Source of the DNA: Meconema thalassinum
Taxonomy: Eukaryota; Arthropoda; Insecta; Orthoptera; Tettigoniidae
Assembly: GCA_946902985.2 (NCBI GenBank)
Contig: OX336388.2
Span: forward strand, 291,750,526 to 291,814,525
Length of the DNA: 64,000 nt
Direction of reading: 5' to 3'
Made by a program: the position numbers and the translations under genes. The notes under the pieces are model-generated. The model was not told the origin of the DNA and searched no databases. It saw nothing but the letters and a program-made list of their open reading frames with translations. Numbering within the stretch: position 1 is the first letter of the stretch; every line of letters starts with the position of its first letter. Below are positions 20,565 through 31,222 of this stretch, piece after piece.

Positions 20565-22712
20565 GTGTGCAGTGTTTGGTGTCTCTCTTCAAAACATATC
20601 CACACGTGTTTCCAGGAAGCCTGCCTGCATCTCAAAGTGTATTATTGTGAGAATGTTGGTACAGAGGAGATCCTGCAAGTGATTGCAGGGTTGAAACAGC
20701 ATTTTGACGCTGTTAATATACAGAATAGGCTGGAAGCTAAGGCTTTCCAGGATGGAATAAACGCTCGGTTAGATGATAATCAGAGTGAATTGAATAATCG
20801 TTTAGATGCCAATCAGGAGGCAATTAATGCAAATCAGGTTGAATTGAGTAACCGGTTAGATGCCAATCAGCTGGCAATGAATGCCAATCAGGTTGAAATA
20901 AACAACCGATTGGATGCAAATAAGGTTGAATTAAATGATAAGTTAGGTCAGATGCAAGAGGTAATTAAGACCGAAGTTACAGAAACTGTTGTAAGCATTA
21001 TATCAGAAATGCAGGTTAAAACAGATAAACGTTTCCAGGCTATAGAAGCCAGGCTCGAAAGTAATTTACAAGCGTGTAAGCATGCGCAGGATGAAACCAA
21101 CAGTAGGTTAGATGCGCTCTCTAATGACATTAAGGATATTCAAATCCAAAATGAGGCGAATCTCAAACGCCAAGCGAAACAGTTTTCAGAATTTGCGAGA
21201 ACGGTAGATCAGAGGTTAGAAGAGAACGACTCTAAATGGGACCAGAAATTGAAAAGCTATGCCAGAGCAATTAACGGTGATCTCAAGAAACAGGATCAGA
21301 ACATATTAGATCAATATCAGGAAATAAGCGAGATTAAGGCTATCGCTAATGAAAGTAAAGAGCTGATAAGCAACGTGGAAGGTCAGATGAGCAAAGTTCA
21401 TCAAGAACTGGACCAAGTTCAAAGTGACATTGTTGTAGTTAACAAAAGGCAAGAGGAGAATAGAGGTGAGATCATTAAGGTCCAGAATGAAATGTCAAAG
21501 GTTAATGGACACATTCGAGAGGAAATCAAAGGATTGAGAGAAGAACTCGAAGTGAGAGAAGGCCAGAAGACAGAGGCAAGCGACAAGACCCTTGCTCAAA
21601 TTAAGGAAGATGTAGAGGATGAAATCTCCCATATTAAACAAAGCCTGAAAGAAGACAAGAAGAAAATATTTCACGTGGCAGAGGAAAATCGAGATAGGCT
21701 TACCAGAATCGAGAAGGAGGTAATTACTCGACTGGAAAGAGCGGAGATGCACCACAATCAAATGGAGACTAGGATAATCGCACAGGAGGAAACCCTTATG
21801 AAAGATCCTAAGTCAAGTGAAGGCAGCATGGAAGATATGAGGAAAACAAGGTGGGCAGACTTAGAAACCCAACCTATAATCAGGAATGCTACAGGCCCAG
21901 AAGAAAGTACTTATATGACGCCAGGTGCACCAGTTGCAGCATCAACGCCACATGAAAATGCTATGCACACCCAGGTGATAAACGTAATCAGGGCAAGCGA
22001 AGAGAAACCAAGGAAATTCTCAGGTAGCCACTGTAATATGACACCAAAATATTGGTTGAAGGAAGTGTCTGAATATTTGAATGACGCGCGGATACCGCAA
22101 GAGCGCAGGCTACGAGCCATTGAGAAACTAACAGAGGGAGAATGTGCATTATGGTTTCGCAGTTTCCGGTATATTTTCGATACTGTTGAGGAGTTTCGGG
22201 AGGCATTTTTGAAACGGTACTGGGATCCAGCCACACAGCAAAATTTGAGATTGGATTTGTATTCAAAAAGATACAGCACCAACAACCCAACGAAGTACGC
22301 AGAGTTTTTCATATCTCAAATGTGTAGGTTCAAAGAACTTGATCAAAAACCTAGCGAGCTGGAGCTATGTATTGCTATCGCCAAGCAGCTTCCATACGAG
22401 ATCCAAAGACTGCTAATCTCGGCAAATGCGAAAACTGCTATGGAAATGGAGACAGTTCTTAGACAACTGGACCTCACAACAGCCAATACGATGCGTCAGA
22501 ATCGAACCGTGGAACAGGTACACGTGACCAACACGCAGACTGACCAACATCAAGCTCCAAGGAACAACAAAGCTACGAGCACTGAAACATTAGATTCCAA
22601 CGGACGTCAATGGGAACAGGAACCCAGAAGATGGCAGCCGAAGTACAAAGGGAATGCTAGTAGAGGAGGAAGAGGCCGAAATTCGTGGAATAAGCAGAAT
22701 ACCAGGGGTTGA
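20565..22712 (+). CDS. gag: gag-like structural polyprotein, tandem copy 1 (truncated by stop)
   Basis: The 715-codon frame should form the retroelement particle. Residues ~70-130 contain 19-residue repeats built on NRLDANQ, inside a long predicted coiled coil that runs to about residue 440 (many heptads rich in E, K, Q, I, L). Residues ~490-640 resemble the Gypsy capsid region (ALWFRSF, then FREAFLKRYW). The C-terminus is basic and Gly/Arg-rich (RGGRGRNSW) rather than a CCHC zinc knuckle. The frame stops at TGA 22,710-22,712 but stays open for another 85 codons to a second TGA (22,968-22,970), and the natural-looking end is TAG at 23,013. Both early stops are shared with copy 2. The chosen start is the first Met of the open frame and is not independently supported. 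Confidence 0.8.
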   Translation: MCSVWCLSSKHIHTCFQEACLHLKVYYCENVGTEEILQVIAGLKQHFDAVNIQNRLEAKAFQDGINARLDDNQSELNNRLDANQEAINANQVELSNRLDANQLAMNANQVEINNRLDANKVELNDKLGQMQEVIKTEVTETVVSIISEMQVKTDKRFQAIEARLESNLQACKHAQDETNSRLDALSNDIKDIQIQNEANLKRQAKQFSEFARTVDQRLEENDSKWDQKLKSYARAINGDLKKQDQNILDQYQEISEIKAIANESKELISNVEGQMSKVHQELDQVQSDIVVVNKRQEENRGEIIKVQNEMSKVNGHIREEIKGLREELEVREGQKTEASDKTLAQIKEDVEDEISHIKQSLKEDKKKIFHVAEENRDRLTRIEKEVITRLERAEMHHNQMETRIIAQEETLMKDPKSSEGSMEDMRKTRWADLETQPIIRNATGPEESTYMTPGAPVAASTPHENAMHTQVINVIRASEEKPRKFSGSHCNMTPKYWLKEVSEYLNDARIPQERRLRAIEKLTEGECALWFRSFRYIFDTVEEFREAFLKRYWDPATQQNLRLDLYSKRYSTNNPTKYAEFFISQMCRFKELDQKPSELELCIAIAKQLPYEIQRLLISANAKTAMEMETVLRQLDLTTANTMRQNRTVEQVHVTNTQTDQHQAPRNNKATSTETLDSNGRQWEQEPRRWQPKYKGNASRGGRGRNSWNKQNTRG

Positions 22713-22995
22713 CCGTACCAAAACAATGGAGGTAACAATGCCCAAGAAGGCAACAATAGAAATTGGAGACCCCAGGAAAGAAGAAGTAACTTCGATGACG
22801 AGGTAGAGGAACGATATCACGCTTCATTGCGATACCTCGAGGAAAGGGGAGATGAGCCCCAGAAGCAACAAGTCCGCTGGCTAGAAGTTATGCAGAACAG
22901 GACGTCGCCAGACAGATATGGAGATGGAGCTAAGAGTTTGGAGGTACAGCGCAGCGAACAAGAGAGATGAAATTCTAAGGGAACTGGCGCTATAG

Positions 22996-23004
22996 AAAAA
23001 AAAC
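22996..23004 (+). promoter_or_regulatory. Candidate -1 ribosomal frameshift site, copy 1
   Basis: Eight A followed by C lie in the gag frame as gaa aaa aaa ctc, three codons before an in-frame TAG at 23,013-23,015. Slipping back one base at the A run enters the frame that continues through the protease without a stop. An A-run heptamer in the right phase just before the gag stop is the standard gag-pol arrangement. The upstream premature TGAs now prevent ribosomes from reaching it. Confidence 0.6.
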
Positions 23005-23761
23005 TCCAAAATTAGAAGAGTTCGAGACTGATGGATGGAAGTCAGTTAACATCATCAATTGGATAGCCAAACCAGAAGAGCTAATCGAGGATACAGGAGG
23101 AACACAGGTCATGGTCAAGAGAGAATTGCCTATTATAATAATAAGAGTGGCAGGGTTGAAAATAAGAAGTCTGTTAGCTTTATATAATGAAATAGCCCAG
23201 AGAGAGAATGTTTTGAAAATACCGATCTCTAGTGTCAAAATAAAAGGGGTAATTCCAGACAGAACGATGATATGTAAATATCAGGTATTCCTAGATTTAC
23301 AGATAGGAGGCTCTATTTTCTCACTGAGTTTTCTATTAGTAAACAAGCTGCCTTATAACCTACTTATTGGGGCAGAATTTATAAGGGAATACAGAGTGAT
23401 AATAGACCTAGCACAGGACAGGGTTATGTTCCATGTGAATGAAGAAGCCGAAGGCTTGAAGGTCGCACTCAATCAGAATGAACCAGGGTCAGATGAACAA
23501 GTATGGCATACATACAGAGACGTGGCTGAGGAAGAAGTGTTAGCTATGGAGCAGTTAGAAGAAGAACTGAAAACACTAGCCACAGACATGGAGAAAGATC
23601 TGGAACCCGAACTGGAAGAATATATTTCGGAAAAACTAGAAGAAGCGAAGATTGGGCTAAAAGAGAAGGACAATTTAAAGAAATTATTACTGGAACAGAA
23701 GGAAGTCTTTGATTCGAGACCTGGTCGTATAAAGAACTTCACATGCTTTTCAAGTCAGTGA
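23003..23761 (+). pseudogene. Aspartic protease region, copy 1, active site deleted
   Basis: The pol frame entered after the A run reads through a retropepsin-like region to TGA at 23,759. The flap/C-terminal motif LLIGAEFI is present (about 23,363). A 33-bp in-frame deletion after about 23,176, relative to copy 2, removes DTGS and the next seven residues, so the catalytic aspartate is gone and this protease cannot work. Downstream an acidic linker (EEELKTLATDMEKDLEPELE) leads towards RT, but the frame ends before RT, which lies in the +1 frame. From the first Met (23,111) the frame is 216 codons. Confidence 0.85.
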
Positions 23762-23816
23762 TTGGACACCATTTAGGCAGAAACCCTACCCTATAGCCGA
23801 AAAGCATTATGCCAAG

Positions 23817-25634
23817 GTGAAAGAGGCAATTCAGGAGATGTTGGAGGCCTGTGTTATTGAGAAGACACCTACGCCTTATGTAAGTCCATTGGTAATCGTA
23901 CCTAAGACAGACGGAACTGTCAGAGTATGTCTGGACCTGAGACATTTAAATATGAAGGTTATTCCGGAGTTTGACAAAGTGCCACCTATTAAAGAGATCC
24001 TCAGGAAGTTCAAAGGTAAGACCGTATTCACAAACTTGGATATCACTTCCAGTTTCCACCATCTTGAATTAGAGAAGAAAACTAGTCTGTTGACAGGATT
24101 TATGTTTGATCAACACAAGTACACGTTTTTAAGGCTACCTTTTGGTTTGAAAACAGCTGGTTCAGCCCTGATAAGAGCGTTAGATCGCAACCTATCAGAT
24201 GATGTGAAGGAGAGTACCATCAGATACGTAGACGACATTCTAATCACATCAGAATCTCTGGAGGAGCACATGAGAGACCTGAAGAAGTTGCTATATGACC
24301 TTCGAGAAGCTAACGTTAAGGTTAATAGCAAGAAATCGCACTTCTGTCAGAGGGAAGTTAAATTCCTAGGGCATGTTATTGATGCAAATGGAGTTAAGCC
24401 TAATCCAGATAAATTGGAGGTAATTCGAAATTTCCCTCGACCCACGAAAGTTAAGCACGTCCGACAGTATTTGGGAGTAATTGGATTCTTTTCGAACCAC
24501 TGCCCAAACTATACTACGACAGTAGCACCTCTGCAGGACCTATTGAAGAAAGGCGGCAGATGGAATTGGACGGAGCAATGTCAGGAAGCATTCGTGAGGT
24601 CAAAACAAATGCTTTTGGAATATGTGAAGCTGGGATACCCGGATTATACCCAGAAATTCATCATACAGACGGATGCATCACTTATTGGTATAGGAGCGAT
24701 GCTATTCCAGGAAAAGGTTGATAAGCCTGAAAAGAAAGTTTTTATTGCATTTATAAATAGGAGGTTGAAAGCCCATGAGAAAAACTACACGATTACAGAG
24801 ATAGAGTTGCTCGCAATTTTGTACGGGTTGCAATCATGGCATAAACTCGTGTATGGCTTTCAAATAGTCCTCAGAACAGACCATAAAGCTTTAACATGTC
24901 TGTTAAAGACAGACTTGTCTAGCCAGCGGTTGACAAGATGGTCCCAGTATATTCAGCAATTCAATGTGGAAATAGAATACTGTCCAGGGAAAGAGAATAT
25001 AATACCGGACATATTAAGCCGTTACCCTAGAGAAGAGGAAGCGCTAGCTGTCCAGATTGAGAATCGAGATCAGAAGACGTTGGATGACTTGAGGAATCTT
25101 ACCAACCTACAACGCGAAGACCCGTGGTTGAAGATGATGATCGATTACTTCGAGGGACGCTTAGCAAGGGGAACTGCAATATACAGAGAGGCAGAGGAAT
25201 TGGCAACAGATTATGTATGGTATAATCAGATACTACACAAGTGGGATGATGTAGATCATACACGTCAAAGGATTGTTATTCCTGCATCTTTGCAGAGGAG
25301 ATTGGTGTGGCTAGCACACAGAGCATTTGGACATCCTGGAATAGACAAAATTACCGCTCTGTTGAAAGAAGCATTTACTTGGCCAAAGTTGAGAGAAACG
25401 GTGAGAAATGCTATTAGGACATGTGACTTGTGCCAAAGGGTAAAGCCAAATCCCTTTTTAATGAGGCAACGACCTATCCCGTTGTTACCGGAGAAGCCAA
25501 GGCAGCTAATGAGCATAGATAACTTTGGGCCACTGCCTAGAGCTCGTAGAGGCAATAGACACATTTTTGTAGCCATGGATGTATTTTCAAAAATGGTAGT
25601 ATTATGCCCCATACAGAAGACAAGTTCAAAGTAG
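23817..25634 (+). CDS. pol: Reverse transcriptase-RNase H-integrase N-part, copy 1 (broken pol)
   Basis: A 605-codon frame copies RNA to DNA and begins integrase. Reverse transcriptase: SPLVIVPKTDG near the start, LPFGLKTAGS, and the catalytic YVDD at residues 137-140. RNase H: IIQTDASLIGIGAML, then TEIELLAILYGLQSW and RTDHKALT. Integrase: the HHCC zinc-binding region (HRAFGHPG then CDLCQ) and the first catalytic aspartate (MSIDNFGPL). TAG at 25,632 stops it within the integrase core. The same frame is open upstream of the given start back to about 23,746 (the conserved WTPFRQKPYP lies there), so the listed start is only the first usable codon. The frame is +1 to the protease frame, a shared lesion. 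Compared with copy 2 it differs by four amino acids. Confidence 0.9.
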   Translation: MKEAIQEMLEACVIEKTPTPYVSPLVIVPKTDGTVRVCLDLRHLNMKVIPEFDKVPPIKEILRKFKGKTVFTNLDITSSFHHLELEKKTSLLTGFMFDQHKYTFLRLPFGLKTAGSALIRALDRNLSDDVKESTIRYVDDILITSESLEEHMRDLKKLLYDLREANVKVNSKKSHFCQREVKFLGHVIDANGVKPNPDKLEVIRNFPRPTKVKHVRQYLGVIGFFSNHCPNYTTTVAPLQDLLKKGGRWNWTEQCQEAFVRSKQMLLEYVKLGYPDYTQKFIIQTDASLIGIGAMLFQEKVDKPEKKVFIAFINRRLKAHEKNYTITEIELLAILYGLQSWHKLVYGFQIVLRTDHKALTCLLKTDLSSQRLTRWSQYIQQFNVEIEYCPGKENIIPDILSRYPREEEALAVQIENRDQKTLDDLRNLTNLQREDPWLKMMIDYFEGRLARGTAIYREAEELATDYVWYNQILHKWDDVDHTRQRIVIPASLQRRLVWLAHRAFGHPGIDKITALLKEAFTWPKLRETVRNAIRTCDLCQRVKPNPFLMRQRPIPLLPEKPRQLMSIDNFGPLPRARRGNRHIFVAMDVFSKMVVLCPIQKTSSK

Positions 25635-25637
25635 GTA

Positions 25638-25862
25638 TTGAAACGCCTGGAAGAGAGAGTTATTCCTATTCTTGGGAAGCCGGATAACATCCTCTCGGAC
25701 CATGGGAGCTGCTTCACTAGTGCAGAATTTCGTCGAGAACTGGAGAATCTAGGAATTAGGCAGATTTTATCTACCATTCGCCATCCTGAGGCAAGTCCAG
25801 TTGAAAGAGTAATGAGAGAGATCCAGAAGTACATGAAGATCTACTGCTCTGAAGAGAATTAG
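25638..25862 (+). pseudogene. Integrase catalytic core fragment, copy 1
   Basis: Directly after the TAG at 25,632-25,634 the same frame continues for 74 codons, with the second and third residues of the integrase DDE triad (LSDHGSCF and SPVERVMREI). It ends at a second TAG (25,860-25,862). The fragment is identical in copy 2, stops included. Confidence 0.88.
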
Positions 25863-26633
25863 CGTTGGATTGAGTTCCTAGAAGTAATTGAATACTGTAT
25901 AAATAATACTGTACATGAGGCGACAGGTCAGGTTCCCGTGACTCTACATTTGGATCAGAGACCGGAGAGACCGAGGACTGGTGTTATTCCATTACCAGTA
26001 GACGCACAGCCAGGACGAGAATTGAGGATCCAATGAACGTTCGAATATCTCCAAGCACAGGCGGAGAGACGTCAGAGGAGAAATCGTGCGAAGAGGTCTC
26101 ACAGACCGCTTCTCGTCGGCGAAAGAGTTTTAGTCAGGAGACCAGCCAGTTCAGATCCAGGAGCAAGGAAGTATAATAAGTTCATTTTCGGTTATCACGG
26201 CCCGTTCGAGGTGATTAGAGACCTACAAAACAATGCATACAGAATACGGCATTTAGAAACAGGAAACGAGGTCGTTATGAATGCAGCCAATTCAAAAATT
26301 TACCATTCGCCAGAAGAATTTGACGAACAAGAAGAAGTATTAGCAGCACACACCCAACTGAACGTGGATAGCGAAGTCAGCCAGGCAGTCATACCTGAAA
26401 GTTCACGCGGCGAGACGGAACGAGAAGCAGACAGCTTGCCCAGGGTAAGGGACAAACAACAAGAATTTCAGTGCCTGCGAGAACTTTACAAAGAAATGGT
26501 CGAAGCGGCAAGGGAAGTTGAGGCCATAAATGAAGCACTCCGTCAAGAGAATGAACAACTTAGAGCTGAGCGCAGTGTGGAAGGGGGAGCTAGACAAACC
26601 TATTCGCAGCCAGACGAGGTGAAGGACCCCTAA
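25863..26633 (+). pseudogene. Integrase C-terminal region and pol tail, copy 1
   Basis: The same frame continues (RWIEFLEVIEYCINNT, HEATGQVPVTLH) to TGA at 26,034-26,036 and then to TAA at 26,631. The second part has the GPY/F-type module (FGYHGPFEVIRDL, then NAYRIRHL) typical of Gypsy integrases. A coiled tail rich in E, Q, R (LYKEMVEAAREVEAI) follows. No chromodomain and no envelope gene are seen before the polypurine tract. Confidence 0.8.
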
Positions 26634-26708
26634 TGTAAACACAGACAGTGGTAGACAGTCAGCTGGTTACCTACAGAAGGTCACTTGCAATTGACTTCTA
26701 TAAGTTTT

Positions 26709-26720
26709 GCAAGGGGAATA
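26709..26720 (+). other. Polypurine tract before the middle LTR
   Basis: gcaaggggaata stands immediately upstream of the TGAACCC start of the LTR, the expected position of the plus-strand primer. The same sequence precedes LTR 3 at 37,400-37,411. Confidence 0.6.
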
Positions 26721-28851
26721 TGAACCCGAGGGGGTTAAGCTGACTGATATCGAACGTGGATCTCAGAGACTGTGATCTCAGAATAAAGGTTCCACCAGGG
26801 AACGAACCCGAGATCTGTTGAGGGAGTTTCATTGTAAAAACCCCTAGAGGAAAGTATATATTTAATCACTGGTGTGATTTCAGTTGATAATGACATTATT
26901 TATTGAAATAATGCAGGAAATTGAGTGGAATACAGCATTATTGGACTACTTGGAGTAGGCTATGCTGGACTTAGAACGCAGAAGTGCAGAGTTTGACGTT
27001 TTACTAATAGGCCCAGAATAGTAGGAGGAGACTCTTGGAGCCTTGTCAATCTCGCTGACCTAGTTAAGTCGTCTGGAAGAGGTCGGGGGGTTGAATAATG
27101 ACCCAGTTCTTCCCCGTTTGAGAATAGCACTAAGAAGAGAGGGAAGAGATCCCAGGGAAAATCATTGATTACTCGTGATTGGAGTAACGCAATGACATGA
27201 GAGATGCACACAGGTGAATCTTTAGCCAGGAGGCTAATTTTAGAGCCTTTAATCTGCGAAATTGACGCATATTTAATGGAGTGCGTAGGGACACAGGACG
27301 ATGGATGTTCGCGGCTGGGTTTGACGATGTCGCCAGGGAATCCCACTGAAACCGCGTCCCCACGCTATGGAAAAAGCAATTAATATTAATTAATTGGCCG
27401 ATCGATCCTTCAGCACGCAGATAGTCCTGGGATCAGTGAAGAAAAAGGAACCCGATGAGCATTGTTTCGAGACCAGAATCACGCTGGGAGAGGAGTTGAG
27501 ATAGCGCGGGAAATTTAGCTCTACTTTTTGTGTGAAACCAATATAAGGGAGGTGACCCTTAGCAGAAGACAGTCGTTGTCAGACAGTCGGAGACAGTAGT
27601 CAGTTGTTTTTGAACAGACTCGAGCGCGGAACGTATGTCGGTCCGGCTCAGGAAAGGACGCTCAAACAAAGACTTGAACATTTGAGTGTTAACCATTATA
27701 TTCACCGCACATCGTAATGCACCAAGTGAGAAGATAATCATGCATGGTCATGAAATAATAAGAAGTACGGTAATCAACGAACGTTATTGTGTGAAATGCG
27801 TATTACCGAAGGCAAGGAAGGAGGCCCGGACTTCAACTTGGGAAGCCGTGCAGTAAAACCTTTAGAAGGCTTTATTAAGGAAAGTCGTGCTGCAGGTGAT
27901 GTCAGCAGTACGAACAATGGTTTGTGTTCACATAGGAAGTACCGTGTGATATAAGTTGCAGAACTATTGAAGGTAATAAGCTGTGTAAAAATTATGTACA
28001 ATGTTAAGCGCAGTGTATAATAGATTGACTGGTTATACATGTCTTATTACGCTGGAATGCGCTGAGAGAAACTTTACGAAGCATTTGGTAATGTCTTAAG
28101 AATACCAAATAGTAACGCTCAGGACGGAAGTTAGCATATTTATGCAAAGCAGGAAGTTTACCTTAGGATTATTGATAGACTGTTGGTGAATTCCGGAGGC
28201 AGATGAACCAGACTTTCAATCAGGAGTTGGTAGGAGCACGGAAGATGCCGTCGACGCCTGCAATTCTGATATTTTGCCGGGGAATTTCAACCAATGAAAA
28301 GTGTAAAAAGTGACGTGTGTTATGTGTAAATCATATATGAAAAATCTTTTAAATTAATGGTATAATAAGTGTCATAAAGTGTCATGTGTTTTGGAAGCAA
28401 TAGCTTCTTTATAGAAACGAAAAGTGCCGTGCGGTTGGTGAGAGAAATGTATTATAAAATGTGTGTATTCAAGATGCAAATGTCGCACTAAATCTGCATA
28501 TGGCAGGCGACCCGGAAGGATATAAGTGGTTGGAGCCACCATGATGAGCCTATATATGTGAGTACCCCACAAATTATGATTATGTAGAAGTATAGGCCAC
28601 TGCATGTAATGTGATTTCAGAGTTATAAAGATGCACGTAAAAATCAGTATTAGGAGGTAGACCCTCCAGGTTTAATTATTATTGTGTTGATTTTAGTAGA
28701 ATTGAGATGTTTTTACATCAGTGAGTGGATTAATCGTTACCACTATTAGTAAAATGGCAAATCAGTTATGTAAACGTAACGTAACGAACGCGGTTGTTCG
28801 ATTTATAAGATGGTTAAGTTGTGTCGGATTTTGGTAATTTATGTCAGTAAA

Positions 28852-28886
<35 letters not shown>

Positions 28887-30669
28887 ATAATAAAAGGTAT
28901 GAATGAATACATCAGGAAAAATGTGGTAAGCAAGAAATATTTACGCTAATTGGAAGACTTATCGATCCAAGCAGTAAGATTATACAGTAAGATTACATTA
29001 AGGGATTGAGGAAAGAGTTTAATATCAGAATATATTGTATTAATGGGAATATAATTATGCAAGGAAATGGAAAAGCTTTCTAGTGAATTGAAGTTGCAGC
29101 TTGTGTAAAAGCTTATAGAGTAATTGATAGATTTCTCTTAAATAATTAACGGACGAAGATTATAACATTAGGTCATGGAACCAGGTATTCTATTCGACGT
29201 ATGAAATCTCGTATGCCGTGGGTATACTGGGATATGTGCTTTGTGCCAGAGTGTAATAAGTGTTGGACCCTAACTCTGATGATGGATATGGAATGTTCCC
29301 GGTTCGAATCCTGTGATAGGTGAGGGGAGAACGTTGGACACCTCTGCATTCTATCTGATTCCCCAAGAACTTGTTATTGAGTGATTCGGCTCTTGTGAAG
29401 CGAATCTTATGACGGCTGCATGTGGGCTGACCGCAGCATTTATTTAAGTTACCGGTTATCCTACTAGACCAATGTTTTTATGAATCTCGTGCCTTCGTGT
29501 TGAAATGGACCGATTTGGTGCCAGTTATTATATCCTCAGGGTAGGAATAAATGTTAATGCTCATCCGATACCTATTTGCATAATATTCAGTTTAAATCCA
29601 TTGGGATATGTGTGTCACTGTGACCACGGTATTGTCTTTACAAATCGTAATACTGCTTGGGGAGATGAAGTCCAGGAATCAGGGAGACAAGGGTCGGTTT
29701 ACAGCTGTGAACAACCCCTACTCCGTTCCATTGTATACAGACAGCTCCAAGGGGCTGGGTCGCTAAACGTACCATGAAGGCTAGCGTTTTGAGAGGAAAG
29801 ATTTAAGACCTTGCTTGCATTGAAAGAAACATTGTTATAGTGAGTAATGAAGTCATGTGGTTTAAGAACACATTGGTAATTATAGATCACCCTGATGGTT
29901 CATGTTTTTAGCAATCTAACGAATGGTTGGAAGTTGAATTTGTTACTGTCACTGACACATTTTTCAGAAGTTGGTTACTAACGCCACAGGCTACGCGCGC
30001 AAGGGTAGTTTAATAGTACCGTCCGACACAGCGTTGACTAAAGTTTTAAGATGAAATCACAACGGCATGCAGTGGAGCTATATAAATAGAGGAAGTGTAG
30101 GGGTAGCTTACATAATTATGGAGTTGCACGTAGACTGTTGTGCGACACCTGAATAGGCTAATGCATGTAAATCATTTGGTGGGAAGAGAAAGATCAAACA
30201 CACACGGTACACATAATTGTCAAATTAAGACGAGGTTTAAGGAATAAGTAAAATTTGTGAAAGTAAAGAAGTCACATTAGATGACAGAAGAATTAAAGTA
30301 CAGTTTGTTTACAGTTGTATGTGCATCAGCGCACTAGAGTGAATTGTAAAGTTGATAAGGGTAAAGGTTTGAGTTGTGATATGAGTTTATTATGATGATC
30401 TTATATTAATATTAGTGGATTGTGGAAGTAATATTTTTGTTTGATTTTGTTTTATGTTTGTTGGGATTGTTTTATTTGTTTGTAGCCATGATTTTATTAC
30501 TGAATTAAAGTCTTAGAATAGAGTTGTGCCATATCATTGTAGAGTTGATACCTTTTAGTTTCAAATCCAAAATATGCAACGGCTCAATGGGGGAACGGTA
30601 CATGCCCGAGTCCTGATGCTAGCTGGAGGCGGAAGCATATTTTCCATGGAGATTACTCACATGGGTACA
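26721..30669 (+). repeat. Middle LTR of the tandem element (3949 bp, mosaic)
   Basis: It shares variants with LTR 3 in its first part (for example gtggatctcag, ttccaccagg, gactcttgg, attaattgg, aagtgtc) and with LTR 1 in the rest (atgtttttacatc, ggtaatttatg, ccaggtattc, tcccggttcg, cttcgtg). The switch lies between about 28,368 and 28,710. A few private changes (for example at 27,150, 27,337, 27,729, 28,418 and 30,331) show it is a real separate copy. It carries a TATA box at 30,079. Confidence 0.9.
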
Positions 30670-31222
30670 TGGAAATTGATGTCCTGTACAGTGATTTGAG
30701 CTATAGGTACAACTAAAGTCGGTCTAGATTTAGTGCACACAACTCTATTAAAGTAACAATTAACGTGAATTAGGGGATGACCGCGCCTAACCATAGCTAA
30801 GCTCCGATACAAACAATATAAATTTTGATAGACACACGTACATGCTTATTTTATTTATCATGGCGCCGATATGGGGGGCCAGTTTAAAATACAGGTCACC
30901 ATAGGCGCAGGTGTGTATTTTATTTATCATGTCGCCCGTGTGTGGGCAAAGCATGAACCGTATTTTATTTATCATGGCGCCCAGGTTTGTGGAGCTTATG
31001 GGATTTAGGGAAACCCCATAGATTTTTATGGTATTTCAAGGGGAAAACCATAGTATTTTTTTTGTGCCTCAAACTGTGTTTGAGTGATTTTTGAGTTCAG
31101 TAGGCTTTTGATGTAACGCCGAATCTCTCTATTGAGAAGAGAATTACCCAAGGGTACGAGCGCTACATACCAAATCCACAATTTATCATAAAATTAACAG
31201 GTTTTGTACGATCTTACAATAT
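30670..31222 (+). other. Leader with primer-binding site and triple repeat, copy 2
   Basis: Same as 20,012-20,564: TGGAAATTGATGTCCTG at the start and three tttatttatcatgNcgcc phrases between about 30,848 and 30,978. I see no change relative to copy 1. Confidence 0.6.

Noticed and set aside
21495..22312. Minus-strand frames opposite gag (88-133 codons), repeated at 32,153-32,970
   Set aside because: Shadows of the gag frame without motifs; they recur only because gag is duplicated.
25265..25834. 189-codon minus-strand frame opposite integrase
   Set aside because: Antisense shadow of the integrase region; it spans the TAG of the sense frame by chance.
26211..26633. Possible envelope or accessory gene after integrase
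   Set aside because: The frame is continuous with integrase apart from one stop and holds a GPY/F-like module and a coiled tail, with no signal peptide or membrane segment.
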